Notes under the pieces: generated by a model
Seen by the model: only the letters and a program-made list of their open reading frames with translations
What the model was told of the DNA's origin: nothing
Database searches by the model: none
Virus record (IMG/VR): IMGVR_UViG_3300035157_000820
Span: 1 to 24,010 of that record
From: a virus
Strand: one strand, 5' to 3'
DNA: 24,010 nucleotides
Shown: one piece after another, positions 1 through 6,695 of the stretch
Position numbering within the stretch: the first letter of the stretch is position 1
How the letters are laid out: each line of letters opens with the position of its first letter
Translations under genes and position numbers: made by a program

Positions 1-2
1 AA

Positions 3-2417
3 TCGGCAAAAGGAACTTTGGCCCTAGAGGATGTAGTAAAAGATCAAAGAAAAATTATTGAAGAGTTGTTTGGTAAAGTAGAAGATCCTATGCAAACAAT
101 GCTTACAGGCACAAACAGATTATCTCTCATTGGAAGACGTAATCAGTTTTACAATACATTAATGTCAAAAGACAAAGAGATTGCTTTAGAAAGAGCTAAT
201 TTTATAAAAGACAACCCTGGTAAAATACCACCAAAAGCAATGAATGGTTTGTTTAGAGAAACAGAAAGAGAAGCTATTACTGATTTTGGTAGAAATATTA
301 AAAAGATTGAGATTGATCCTAGTAGAACAATAGAGGCAGGGTCTACAAATCCTCTTCATGGCAAGTATGCTGAGAGAGGTGTTGCTGAAGCTATCGAAGA
401 ATCTGCTATGGTAGCTAGAGATAAATCAACATTGAATCAATTATATGAAAGTTTTTTATTATATCCAAAAGCAACATCACAACTTGCAAAAACAGTTCTA
501 AGTCCTGTCACACATGCGCGTAACTTTATATCTGCAGGTGCATTTGCCTCTGCAAACGGTCTAATACCAGGCGTAACAGTAAGTCTTACGGATAGCGCTA
601 CAGCTTTTAAAGAAGCTTTTGAAGCACTACAGATACCAGGAGCTCGTATGGCTAATGAAAGATACAGAGATCTTTTAAGATTAGGTGTTGTGAACAGTAA
701 CGTTAGACTTGGTGATCTACAAAGACTATTAAAAGATACAAACTTTGGTGAGTCTATAAATTCTAGAAAAGCTCTACGAGAAATGTTTAGACCTTTGTCA
801 AAATTTAAAAAAGCTACAGAAGATTTTTATACAGCTGAAGATGATTTTTGGAAGATAACATCATTTGCTTTAGAAAGACAAAGATTAGGAAAAGCATATG
901 AAAAGTATGGTATCGCAAGAACAGCTGATGATTTGGATGAAGAGGCAGCGTCTATAGTTAGAGATAACATACCTAACTATGACATGGTCAATGATTTTAT
1001 TAGAGCTACAAGAAGATTACCGCTAGGTAACTTTGTATCTTTCCCTGCAGAAATATATAGAACTACAGGTAATATTATATCTAGGGCTATCAAAGAGATA
1101 AAATATGAACACGTATTAGACGACGGTAGAATTGTAAATCCTCTAAGAACTATAGGTTTAAAAAGAGCTTTTGGTATGGGTACAACTGTTTTAGCTGTGC
1201 CATATGGGACAGTAGAAGCGTTTAAAGTTCTCCACGATGTTACAGAAGAAGAAATAGCAGCTATGAGAAGGTTTGTACCTGATTGGTCAAAAAACTCTAC
1301 ACTAATTCCATTGAGAGATGACGATGGTCAACTTAAATATGTAGATTTTTCTCACGCTAATGCTTATGACACCATGATTAGGCCTCTTACTGCTTTGTAC
1401 ACAGGGATACAAAGAGGAGCCACTGAAGGTGAAATGGGAAGAGAAGTTTTAAAATCAATGTACGAAGGTACATCAGAAGCTTTGTCACCGTTTGTAAGTG
1501 AATCAATTTGGACAACAGCGCTTGCTGATATTGTAATGAGACAGGGCCGTACAAGAGAGGGTAACAGACTTTATACAGACGAAACACCACTAGGAGAACA
1601 GTTTAGCAGAGCACTATCACACGTTATAAAGACACAGTTTCCAGGATCAATACCACAGTTTCAAAGATTAGATAGAGCGTTTGAACCTGTAGATATTATT
1701 ACTAGAGGTAAATTTGATAAGTATGGACAAGATTTTGAGATAGGTAATGAGCTGCAAGGATTCTTAGGTTTTAGGGCTGTAGAGGTAGATCCGGTAAGAG
1801 CAATGAAATTTAAAATTGCTGACTTTAGAACTGGTATAAACAATGCTAGACGTGAGTTTACTTCTCCGTTGTTAAGAGGTGGTCCAGTCACTCCTGAACA
1901 AATTGTTGATAGGTATAAAGTTGCAAGTGACGCTTTATATAAAGTACAAAGCAAAATGTTTGAGGATTATTATGCAGCTAGAACATTAGGCACACCTATA
2001 AGTCAGTTAGATGCTGAGTTTGCTGACAGGGTATCAGATACACAATTGACTGCTATCAAACGTGGTGAGTTTAAACCCTTTGTACCATCAGAAAATATTG
2101 AAAAAGCTTTTGCAGAAAACGCTAGAGGCATAGGTGATCCTAATCCATACGCAAGAGCCAAAGGTTTACTTAGAAGATTAATTAAATTATACGATGGTTT
2201 ACCGTTAGGAGCTGCTTTGATTGATACTCCTAATCCATTTAGAACATCAGGTATATCACAGCTTCCTATCTTACAATCACAAGCATTACAAGGTTTGACT
2301 AATTCACCTGTAAGTACAGGGTCTATCACAGCAACACCACCAACACCTCAAAATCAATTAGCGTTGCAAGGGCAACGAGTTTTTGGTACAAATGATACAA
2401 TCTTTGGAACAGGATAA
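3..2417 (+). CDS. Large probable virion-associated protein, 5'-truncated by the window edge
   Basis: The reading frame is open to the left edge (codons from base 3 read S-A-K-G-T), so the true start lies upstream and at least 805 residues of the C-terminal part are visible. I do not recognise a catalytic domain. The protein is mostly helical-looking and charged, with one moderately hydrophobic stretch near residues 150-190 of the visible part and a low-complexity Pro/Thr/Gln-rich tail. Size and position directly before the lysis genes fit a large internal virion or tail-associated protein that is packaged or injected, as in many podoviruses; this is inference. Its stop overlaps the start of the next gene by one base (TAATG), which suggests coupled late expression with the lysis cassette. 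Alternatives are a large polyvalent protein or a tail fibre; no beta-rich repeats supporting a fibre were seen. Confidence 0.75.
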   Translation, partial: SAKGTLALEDVVKDQRKIIEELFGKVEDPMQTMLTGTNRLSLIGRRNQFYNTLMSKDKEIALERANFIKDNPGKIPPKAMNGLFRETEREAITDFGRNIKKIEIDPSRTIEAGSTNPLHGKYAERGVAEAIEESAMVARDKSTLNQLYESFLLYPKATSQLAKTVLSPVTHARNFISAGAFASANGLIPGVTVSLTDSATAFKEAFEALQIPGARMANERYRDLLRLGVVNSNVRLGDLQRLLKDTNFGESINSRKALREMFRPLSKFKKATEDFYTAEDDFWKITSFALERQRLGKAYEKYGIARTADDLDEEAASIVRDNIPNYDMVNDFIRATRRLPLGNFVSFPAEIYRTTGNIISRAIKEIKYEHVLDDGRIVNPLRTIGLKRAFGMGTTVLAVPYGTVEAFKVLHDVTEEEIAAMRRFVPDWSKNSTLIPLRDDDGQLKYVDFSHANAYDTMIRPLTALYTGIQRGATEGEMGREVLKSMYEGTSEALSPFVSESIWTTALADIVMRQGRTREGNRLYTDETPLGEQFSRALSHVIKTQFPGSIPQFQRLDRAFEPVDIITRGKFDKYGQDFEIGNELQGFLGFRAVEVDPVRAMKFKIADFRTGINNARREFTSPLLRGGPVTPEQIVDRYKVASDALYKVQSKMFEDYYAARTLGTPISQLDAEFADRVSDTQLTAIKRGEFKPFVPSENIEKAFAENARGIGDPNPYARAKGLLRRLIKLYDGLPLGAALIDTPNPFRTSGISQLPILQSQALQGLTNSPVSTGSITATPPTPQNQLALQGQRVFGTNDTIFGTG

Positions 2418-2677
2418 TGAACGATACAGTTAAAGGCATAACACCAGAGGGTGACAGAGAACACATTATATCTTTGTATGGGCATGTAAAAGGCGTAGAG
2501 CGTGAAATAGAACTTATAAAAACAAACCACCTCAAACACCTAGATGATAAGATTACACATGTACATCAAGACGTAGAAGCTTTGGGGGGCAAGATAGACA
2601 AAATCTATTGGGTAGTTCTTACCACGGTGGGTGCCGTTGGTTTAATTGTAATAGAAACTTTATTGGGGATGCTATGA
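2417..2677 (+). CDS. Small coiled-coil/transmembrane protein, holin-like (XhlA-type architecture)
   Basis: 86 residues. Residues 1-60 are hydrophilic and heptad-like (His, Asp, Glu and Lys rich, predicted coiled coil). Residues 64-85 form one hydrophobic membrane helix (WVVLTTVGAVGLIVIETLLG) ending almost at the C-terminus. This soluble coiled coil followed by a C-terminal anchor is the layout of XhlA-type haemolysin/holin accessory proteins. It lies immediately before an M15 peptidase with a 4-base ATGA overlap, the typical place for a holin. The function would be inner-membrane permeabilisation or endolysin release at the end of infection. The family call rests on architecture and context, not on a conserved motif; an unrelated membrane protein is possible. 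Confidence 0.65.
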   Translation: MNDTVKGITPEGDREHIISLYGHVKGVEREIELIKTNHLKHLDDKITHVHQDVEALGGKIDKIYWVVLTTVGAVGLIVIETLLGML

Positions 2678-3138
2678 AACTATCAAAAAACTTTTCACTA
2701 TCAGAATTAACAAAATCACAAACTGCTACGCGTAAAGGTATTAGTAATGAACCTTCAACAGAACACGTAGAAAATCTTATTCACCTAGCGGAGTCCGTCC
2801 TGCAACCAGTGAGAGATCACTTTGGTAAACCGGTCATGATATCTTCAGGCTATCGTAGCCCAGAGCTGTGCGAAGCTATCGGATCTTCGTCTAAGTCACA
2901 GCATGCCAAGGGTGAGGCAGCAGACTTTGAAATACCAGGAGTTGACAATATGCAACTTGCAATGTGGATTAATAAAAATACAAATTTTGACCAGTTAATT
3001 CTGGAATTTTATGAGCCAGGTGATCCAAATTCAGGATGGGTGCACTGCTCAGCGGTGAAGGAAGGGTCGAGAGCACAAGTGTTAAAAGCATCAAAAGTAG
3101 AAGGGAAGACCAAATACGAAAATATACTTCTGATTTAA
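2674..3138 (+). CDS. Peptidase M15-family endolysin (D-Ala-D-Ala carboxypeptidase-like)
   Basis: 154 residues, single domain of the M15_3 type. The zinc-binding signature SQHAKGEAAD spans residues 75-84, giving ligands H77 and D84. The third ligand is H124 in GWVH (121-124), and E111 in QLILEFYE is in the position of the catalytic acid. The upstream SSGYRSPELC segment (57-66) is also typical. The enzyme should cut peptide cross-links of host peptidoglycan at lysis. The frame is open from 2608, but ATG 2674 is chosen because it overlaps the preceding stop as ATGA, is preceded by GGGGA at 2665-2669, and starts where family similarity begins. There is no signal peptide, so it would need the adjacent holin-like protein for release. 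It is convergent with the helicase gene; the two stop codons share TTAA at 3135-3138. Confidence 0.88.
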   Translation: MKLSKNFSLSELTKSQTATRKGISNEPSTEHVENLIHLAESVLQPVRDHFGKPVMISSGYRSPELCEAIGSSSKSQHAKGEAADFEIPGVDNMQLAMWINKNTNFDQLILEFYEPGDPNSGWVHCSAVKEGSRAQVLKASKVEGKTKYENILLI

Positions 3139-4580
3139 ATCCAGTCTTTAATATCCTCCCCCATAATTTCATTTGCTAAGTTTATCTTCTTCCGTAATGC
3201 TTTAACGATACGCTCATCTATAGTCTTTTCAGCTATCAAGTCAACATAAGTAACACTGCCAGTCTGGCCGATACGGTGCGCCCTGTCTTCTGATTGTAGT
3301 CTTTTCTCAAGGTCATAATTGTTAGAGTAGTATACTACCGTGTTAGCAGCAGTCAGGGTAATTCCATACCCTCCTGTTTGTGTGTTTCCTACAAAATAGC
3401 GTGTAGGGCCGTTTTTTTGCTGAAATAGAGCAATGTTGTCCTGGCGGACCCTAGGGTCCACCCCACCGTGATATTCGACTGTAGACGCATCTCCGTAAGC
3501 TTTTTTTAGTTTTTCGACTATGTTTTTTATATCTTCCCTGTAGTTTGCCCAGATTATAACTTTGCCCTCTGTTTCTTCTAACAGGTCCATAAGCGCCTCG
3601 ACTCTGTTGTTTTTTAAATGTGTAACCTTGCCATCGTCTGCCTTAAAATGGCCACAAGTTATCTGATGCAGTCGCATAAGTTGTGTCATAACATTCATTG
3701 TTGACATGACACCACCATTCAGTTCTGCAATAGCCATGTGTTTCATTTCTCTATAAACTTTTTCTTGTTCTTTTGTTAATTCAACGTGTCGTTTAGTAAA
3801 TACTTTTTCTGGTAAATCTAAACAATCTTCTTTTAGTACACGATAAGAAAATTTATCTAGTTTTTCTGTAAGCTCTGGCAATCTACGATAACTACCTACA
3901 ATTTGTACACGACGGCCACCGAAATTTCTATCTACCATGTGTGCATAGCGTGCTCTAAAGCTATAGTACGACTGATGACCTAAATGGAAAGGGTCTAAGA
4001 ATTCACATTGACTATATAAATCAAGAGGTGATTTTGTTACTGGAGAGCCTGTCAAGATTCTACGATACTTCGCTAGATTCCCTATCGATAATATATTTTT
4101 TGTTCGCTTTGCTGTCGGATTCTTGATCGTCGTAGATTCATCGATCCCTATTAAAGCTCGTCCGCATAACATGTTAAGGAAAGAGTGTGCAAAGTCCAGT
4201 CCTTTTGATGTAGAAAATGCTTCTACGTTCATTATCAATATCTTAAGATCACCTTTATCATCAAATAAAGTGTCAAGTTCCATTTGTTTTTTCTTTGTGA
4301 TCGTTGCTTCCCATAAAACTTTTGTATACTCAACGTGTTCTGGCATGTGTACAGGAAATTCTATGTCGTCCCAGTTCTTGTATACACCTTTTGGTGCCAC
4401 GATTAATGCGCCGCGGATCGCGCCTCTGTCATACAGCATGGCTATATTGTCAACTAATACTTTAGACTTACCAGTTCCCATTTCCATAAACAAAGCGTAT
4501 GTTTCCTGGGCCCAGGATTTAGATAAAGCATCAGATTGATGCTGGTAAGGCTTGGTTTTAAACCTATAATTTTTTATCAT
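3135..4580 (-). CDS. SNF2-family (superfamily 2) DEAD/DEAH-type helicase
   Basis: 481 residues. RecA-like domain 1 has Walker A MGTGKS (34-39), a Walker B written IDES (146-149) instead of DEAH, and motif III LTGSP (177-181 region). Domain 2 has the segment VIIWANYRED and an SNF2-type motif VI, SEDRAHRIGQ (430-439), with the arginine finger. The Q-motif-like PYQHQSDAL is at 11-19. It is a compact phage SNF2 helicase/translocase; the likely role is ATP-driven remodelling or unwinding during replication or recombination, though phage members are poorly characterised. It is the only minus-strand gene in the window. Expression should come from the minus arm of the divergent promoter at 4609-4637, giving a leader of about 20 nt with no strong Shine-Dalgarno sequence. 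Its GC content appears slightly higher than that of many neighbours. Confidence 0.93.
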   Translation of the reverse strand: MIKNYRFKTKPYQHQSDALSKSWAQETYALFMEMGTGKSKVLVDNIAMLYDRGAIRGALIVAPKGVYKNWDDIEFPVHMPEHVEYTKVLWEATITKKKQMELDTLFDDKGDLKILIMNVEAFSTSKGLDFAHSFLNMLCGRALIGIDESTTIKNPTAKRTKNILSIGNLAKYRRILTGSPVTKSPLDLYSQCEFLDPFHLGHQSYYSFRARYAHMVDRNFGGRRVQIVGSYRRLPELTEKLDKFSYRVLKEDCLDLPEKVFTKRHVELTKEQEKVYREMKHMAIAELNGGVMSTMNVMTQLMRLHQITCGHFKADDGKVTHLKNNRVEALMDLLEETEGKVIIWANYREDIKNIVEKLKKAYGDASTVEYHGGVDPRVRQDNIALFQQKNGPTRYFVGNTQTGGYGITLTAANTVVYYSNNYDLEKRLQSEDRAHRIGQTGSVTYVDLIAEKTIDERIVKALRKKINLANEIMGEDIKDWI

Positions 4581-4600
4581 AATTTATTTTACTTTCTAAC

Positions 4601-4628
4601 TTGACAATTATATAATCATGACTATGTT
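4601..4628 (+). promoter_or_regulatory. Sigma70-like promoter for the replication operon
   Basis: TTGACA at 4601-4606, 16-bp spacer, TATGTT at 4623-4628 (4/6 to TATAAT). Predicted initiation is near 4635, about 18 nt before ATG 4653. The leader carries AGAAAG (4641-4646) as the only Shine-Dalgarno-like sequence. The prediction is from consensus only. Confidence 0.55.
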
Positions 4629-4637
4629 GTTTGTCAA
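4609..4637 (-). promoter_or_regulatory. Sigma70-like promoter for the SNF2 helicase gene
   Basis: Read on the minus strand: TTGACA (complement of 4632-4637), 17-bp spacer, TATATA (complement of 4609-4614). An overlapping TATAAT two bases further on gives a 19-bp spacer. Predicted initiation is near 4602, about 22 nt before the start codon at 4580. It shares the inverted repeat with the opposing promoter, so the two are probably co-regulated. Confidence 0.6.
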
Positions 4638-4652
4638 CATAGAAAGTATGAA

Positions 4653-5060
4653 ATGAGAAATAAATTATTTGAATTATATAGGCCAAAACAATTGGCAGAA
4701 TTTTTAGAGTTTAACAAGGCAAATCCCACTGAAAGCTTTGTCTATGTTCTACAGCATCCACCAAGAAATATAAATATTTTAACGGCATCTGACTATGGAT
4801 ATTTGGTTATTTGTTTACCAGAAAATTCACAGATGTTATTTAGTCCAGCACCTTTTATACATAAAATGAGAAAAAATTTACGAGATTTCAGAGAAACAGA
4901 TTATATACTTTGTTCTGGTGATCCTGCTATAATAGGATTATCTACAGCTATTGTAAGTGATATAACACAAGGTAAATTTAATTTGCTGAAATGGGATAGA
5001 CAAGAAACAAGATACTATCCTCTGTCATTTAATTTATTTGAGAAAGGAGAAGATGAATGA
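4653..5060 (+). CDS. Conserved phage protein of unknown function, first gene of the replication operon
   Basis: 135 residues, no catalytic motif that I recognise. The protein is mixed alpha/beta in appearance, rich in Phe, Leu and Tyr, with no signal peptide or membrane helix and an acidic C-terminus (EKGEDE). It begins about 18 nt after a predicted start site and has only a weak AGAAAG ribosome site. A competing ATG at 4648 leads to an immediate stop (ATG AAA TGA) in another frame. The stop overlaps the next start as ATGA (5057-5060). The position suggests an early role such as host takeover or replication accessory, but this is inference from place only. Confidence 0.8.
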   Translation: MRNKLFELYRPKQLAEFLEFNKANPTESFVYVLQHPPRNINILTASDYGYLVICLPENSQMLFSPAPFIHKMRKNLRDFRETDYILCSGDPAIIGLSTAIVSDITQGKFNLLKWDRQETRYYPLSFNLFEKGEDE

Positions 5061-5617
5061 CAAAATTAACACTAGACGAACTAGAATCAGACCAACAGAA
5101 CTTAGTCGAAAAGACAGATATTGAGACGTTGGCTTATCATTGTAAAGAACTTCAAGCGTACGAGGAAGAAATCGAACAACTTGAAGAACAATTAAAATAT
5201 AAAAAAGAAAAAAAAGAAAAGATTAGTTCAGAGATTATACCCAATATTCTAGCAGAACAGGGTCTAAGTTCTTTGAAATTAGCTGATGGCAGTAGCATTG
5301 ATGTAAGAAAAAAATATCGATGCACCATTAAAAAAGATGAAATGGAATCAGCTTACAACTGGCTTCGAGAAAACGGACTGGATGACATCATTAAAAACGA
5401 GGTCTCTGTACAGTTCGGAAAAGGCGAAGACTCAAGAGCACAGGAATTACTGTCTCTTGCAGGGCTAAATGGTTATGAACCTACTCAAAGACAAAAGGTA
5501 GAACCTATGACTTTGATGGCCCTCTATAGGGAGCGTGTCGAGGCCGGCCTCGACATGCCTTCCGATTCCTTTAATTTATTTATACAGGATGAAACTAAGA
5601 TTAGCCGGAAAAAATGA
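5057..5617 (+). CDS. Coiled-coil protein of unknown function upstream of the SSB-like gene
   Basis: 186 residues. Residues 28-60 form a strongly charged Glu/Lys coiled coil. This is followed by a compact region with SSLKLADGSSIDVRKKYR (71-88), which looks like a beta-hairpin and recurs in phage genes next to single-strand-binding proteins. No enzyme motif is seen. A role as a replication/recombination accessory is inferred from its neighbours, an unknown early protein upstream and an SSB-like protein downstream. The codons for about residues 160-167 (RVEAGLDM) contain a perfect 20-bp GC-rich palindrome at 5536-5555, unlike anything else in this AT-rich gene. A short 24-nt gap with AAGGAG follows before the next gene. 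Confidence 0.8.
   Translation: MTKLTLDELESDQQNLVEKTDIETLAYHCKELQAYEEEIEQLEEQLKYKKEKKEKISSEIIPNILAEQGLSSLKLADGSSIDVRKKYRCTIKKDEMESAYNWLRENGLDDIIKNEVSVQFGKGEDSRAQELLSLAGLNGYEPTQRQKVEPMTLMALYRERVEAGLDMPSDSFNLFIQDETKISRKK
5536..5555. repeat. Perfect 20-bp GC-rich palindrome inside a coding gene
   Basis: TGTCGAGGCCGGCCTCGACA is identical to its reverse complement, and 14 of its 20 bases are G or C in an AT-rich genome. Flanking bases 5533-5534 and 5557-5558 also pair after a single G/T mismatch, extending the dyad to 5533-5558. There is no loop, so a protein-binding site or cruciform fits better than a terminator. In the gene it encodes roughly R-V-E-A-G-L-D. Confidence 0.9.
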
Positions 5618-5641
5618 ATCATGAACAAGGAGAAATGACAA

Positions 5642-6409
5642 ATGAATAATGAAGTAGCGAAAAAAACAAAAAGTGATGTAGCTTTGAACACTATGTTTGA
5701 AGCTGATCAAGCTGCAGGTATGCAGGGAATGGGGCAAGAAGATTTTGCTATGCCGTTCTTACGTATACTAGGCATGCAATCCCCGGAAGTAAATGATCGG
5801 GACGCCAAATATGTAGAAGGTGCAAAAGCAGGAATGATATTTAATACTGTGACTAAATCGACATATGATGGGGTGAAGGGTATCAATGTAATTCCTTGCG
5901 GATACAAAAGGGAGTACGTTGAGTGGAGTGATAGAGGCGAGGGCACTAGTGCTCCTGTAGCTATACACTCTGTTGAAAGTGGTATAATAAAAGAAGCCAC
6001 AAGAGGAGCTGACTGGAAGGATAGACTACCTAATGGTAACTATCTTGAGAACACAGCATCTTACTTTGTGTTGACAGAGGATTTGGAGACAGCATTAATC
6101 TCTATGAAGTCGACACAATTAAAAGTGAGCCGTACGTGGAACACGATGATGAATACCATCAAACTGAAAGGTAAGGAGGGTCTATTCATACCGGCTGCTT
6201 ACAGTCACATTTACAACTTAAGTACAGTGCAACAGTCTAACGACAAGGGAACTTGGTTTGGTTGGGCTGTAGCAAAAGTAGGTCCCGTACAAGATAAAGA
6301 TACGTACGATGCCGCTCGAGCTTTTGCTTCTAGCGTTTCCTCTGGAATGGTAGAGGCAAAACATGGTGCAAGCGAAACTGAGTCTAAGAAAGACGAAGTC
6401 CCGTTTTAA
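5642..6409 (+). CDS. Single-stranded DNA-binding protein-like replication protein with EVPF tail
   Basis: 255 residues. The body is a predicted beta-rich fold (residues about 35-225), followed by a disordered, charged linker and the C-terminal tail KKDEVPF. An acidic tail ending in Pro-Phe is the protein-interaction tip of bacterial SSB (DDDIPF) and of many phage SSBs. No standard OB-fold signature can be proved by eye, so the call rests on the tail, the size and the position before a primase and helicase. It should coat single-stranded DNA during replication and recruit partners. The start is supported by AAGGAG at 5627-5632, nine bases upstream; an ATG at 5635 only opens a four-codon frame. 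The downstream stem-loop at 6418-6453 could protect the 3' end of this mRNA segment. Confidence 0.7.
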   Translation: MNNEVAKKTKSDVALNTMFEADQAAGMQGMGQEDFAMPFLRILGMQSPEVNDRDAKYVEGAKAGMIFNTVTKSTYDGVKGINVIPCGYKREYVEWSDRGEGTSAPVAIHSVESGIIKEATRGADWKDRLPNGNYLENTASYFVLTEDLETALISMKSTQLKVSRTWNTMMNTIKLKGKEGLFIPAAYSHIYNLSTVQQSNDKGTWFGWAVAKVGPVQDKDTYDAARAFASSVSSGMVEAKHGASETESKKDEVPF

Positions 6410-6412
6410 ATC

Positions 6413-6610
6413 ATGGGAGAGACGCGTAAACATATCCCCCCTTACGCGTCTCTGACGTTTGACGAGTATTGGTTAGCCCAAGACGAGTTGTGGGATATAA
6501 GTACAAAGGAGTCTAAGAAACAAAAAGAAGAAAGGTTAAAGAGATTAAATGAACAAAGTGTGTCCGACATGCCAACAGGTGTTTCAGATAACAAAGTGGC
6601 AAAAGAGTAA
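6413..6610 (+). CDS. Small charged protein of unknown function
   Basis: 65 residues, rich in Lys, Glu and Trp, with PPYASLTFDEY near the N-terminus and a Lys/Glu/Arg helix at 34-47. No known domain was recognised. The start is only three bases after the SSB-like stop, with no Shine-Dalgarno sequence, so translation probably depends on reinitiation. The first 14 codons contain a perfect 12-bp stem-loop (6418-6453) that would hinder initiation. The last 62 bases overlap a zinc-finger gene in another frame. Amino-acid composition looks protein-like, but part of the C-terminus is constrained by the overlap. Confidence 0.6.
   Translation: MGETRKHIPPYASLTFDEYWLAQDELWDISTKESKKQKEERLKRLNEQSVSDMPTGVSDNKVAKE
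6418..6453 (+). repeat. Perfect 12-bp stem-loop with a C-rich loop over the start of a small gene
   Basis: Left arm AGAGACGCGTAA (6418-6429) and right arm TTACGCGTCTCT (6442-6453) are perfect reverse complements around a 12-nt loop ending in six C residues. It begins nine bases after the SSB-like stop and five bases after the first base of the next start codon. No U-tract follows, so it is more likely an RNA stability or translation-control element, or a protein site, than a standard terminator. Confidence 0.85.
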
Positions 6611-6695
6611 AGTTTATTGCACTGAGTTATGTAAGCCAACTTACAGACCTAACCGAGGTAAAGCAAAAACCGGGAGGCCTAAAGCAAAGAAATGA
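6549..6695 (+). CDS. Small zinc-finger protein with basic tail (48 aa)
   Basis: The ATG at 6549 opens a 48-codon frame ending in TGA at 6693-6695, which overlaps the primase start as ATGA. The product has CPTC (C5, C8) and YCTELC (C24, C28), a four-cysteine zinc site like a treble clef. It ends in a Lys/Arg/Gly tail with an AT-hook-like GRPK. It probably binds nucleic acid. The first 62 bases overlap the preceding gene in another frame, which is why it is easily overlooked. The upstream ribosome site is weak (AAAGAG). Paired cysteines and exact coupling to the primase gene make it credible. Confidence 0.7.
   Translation: MNKVCPTCQQVFQITKWQKSKVYCTELCKPTYRPNRGKAKTGRPKAKK

Larger units (their letters stand above)
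4591..4647. repeat. Near-perfect 17-bp inverted repeat spanning a divergent promoter
   Basis: The left arm at 4591-4607 reads actttctaacttgacaa. The reverse complement of the right arm (4631-4647) reads actttctatgttgacaa, a match of 15/17 with a 23-bp spacer. Each arm contains the -35 hexamer of one promoter and, from the opposite direction, the start of the other transcript's leader. The arrangement would suit a dimeric regulator or simply a duplicated promoter. It occupies almost the whole 72-bp gap between the helicase gene and the replication operon. Confidence 0.75.

Noticed and set aside
1661-2329. Minus-strand frames of about 100 residues
   Set aside because: They overlap the conserved large protein completely, with no regulatory signals.
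2608-2673. Upstream extension of the endolysin to ATG 2608
   Set aside because: The extra 22 residues overlap the holin-like gene's membrane segment in another frame and are not family-like; ATG 2674 has correct ATGA coupling.
4123-4539. 138-residue plus-strand frame
   Set aside because: It is antisense to the N-terminal motor domain of the SNF2 helicase, has no Shine-Dalgarno sequence and shows no recognisable domain.
4601-4616. TTGACA followed by TATAAT as one promoter
   Set aside because: The spacing is only four bases, so the two hexamers cannot form one sigma70 promoter. TATAAT here instead overlaps the opposite-strand -10 region.
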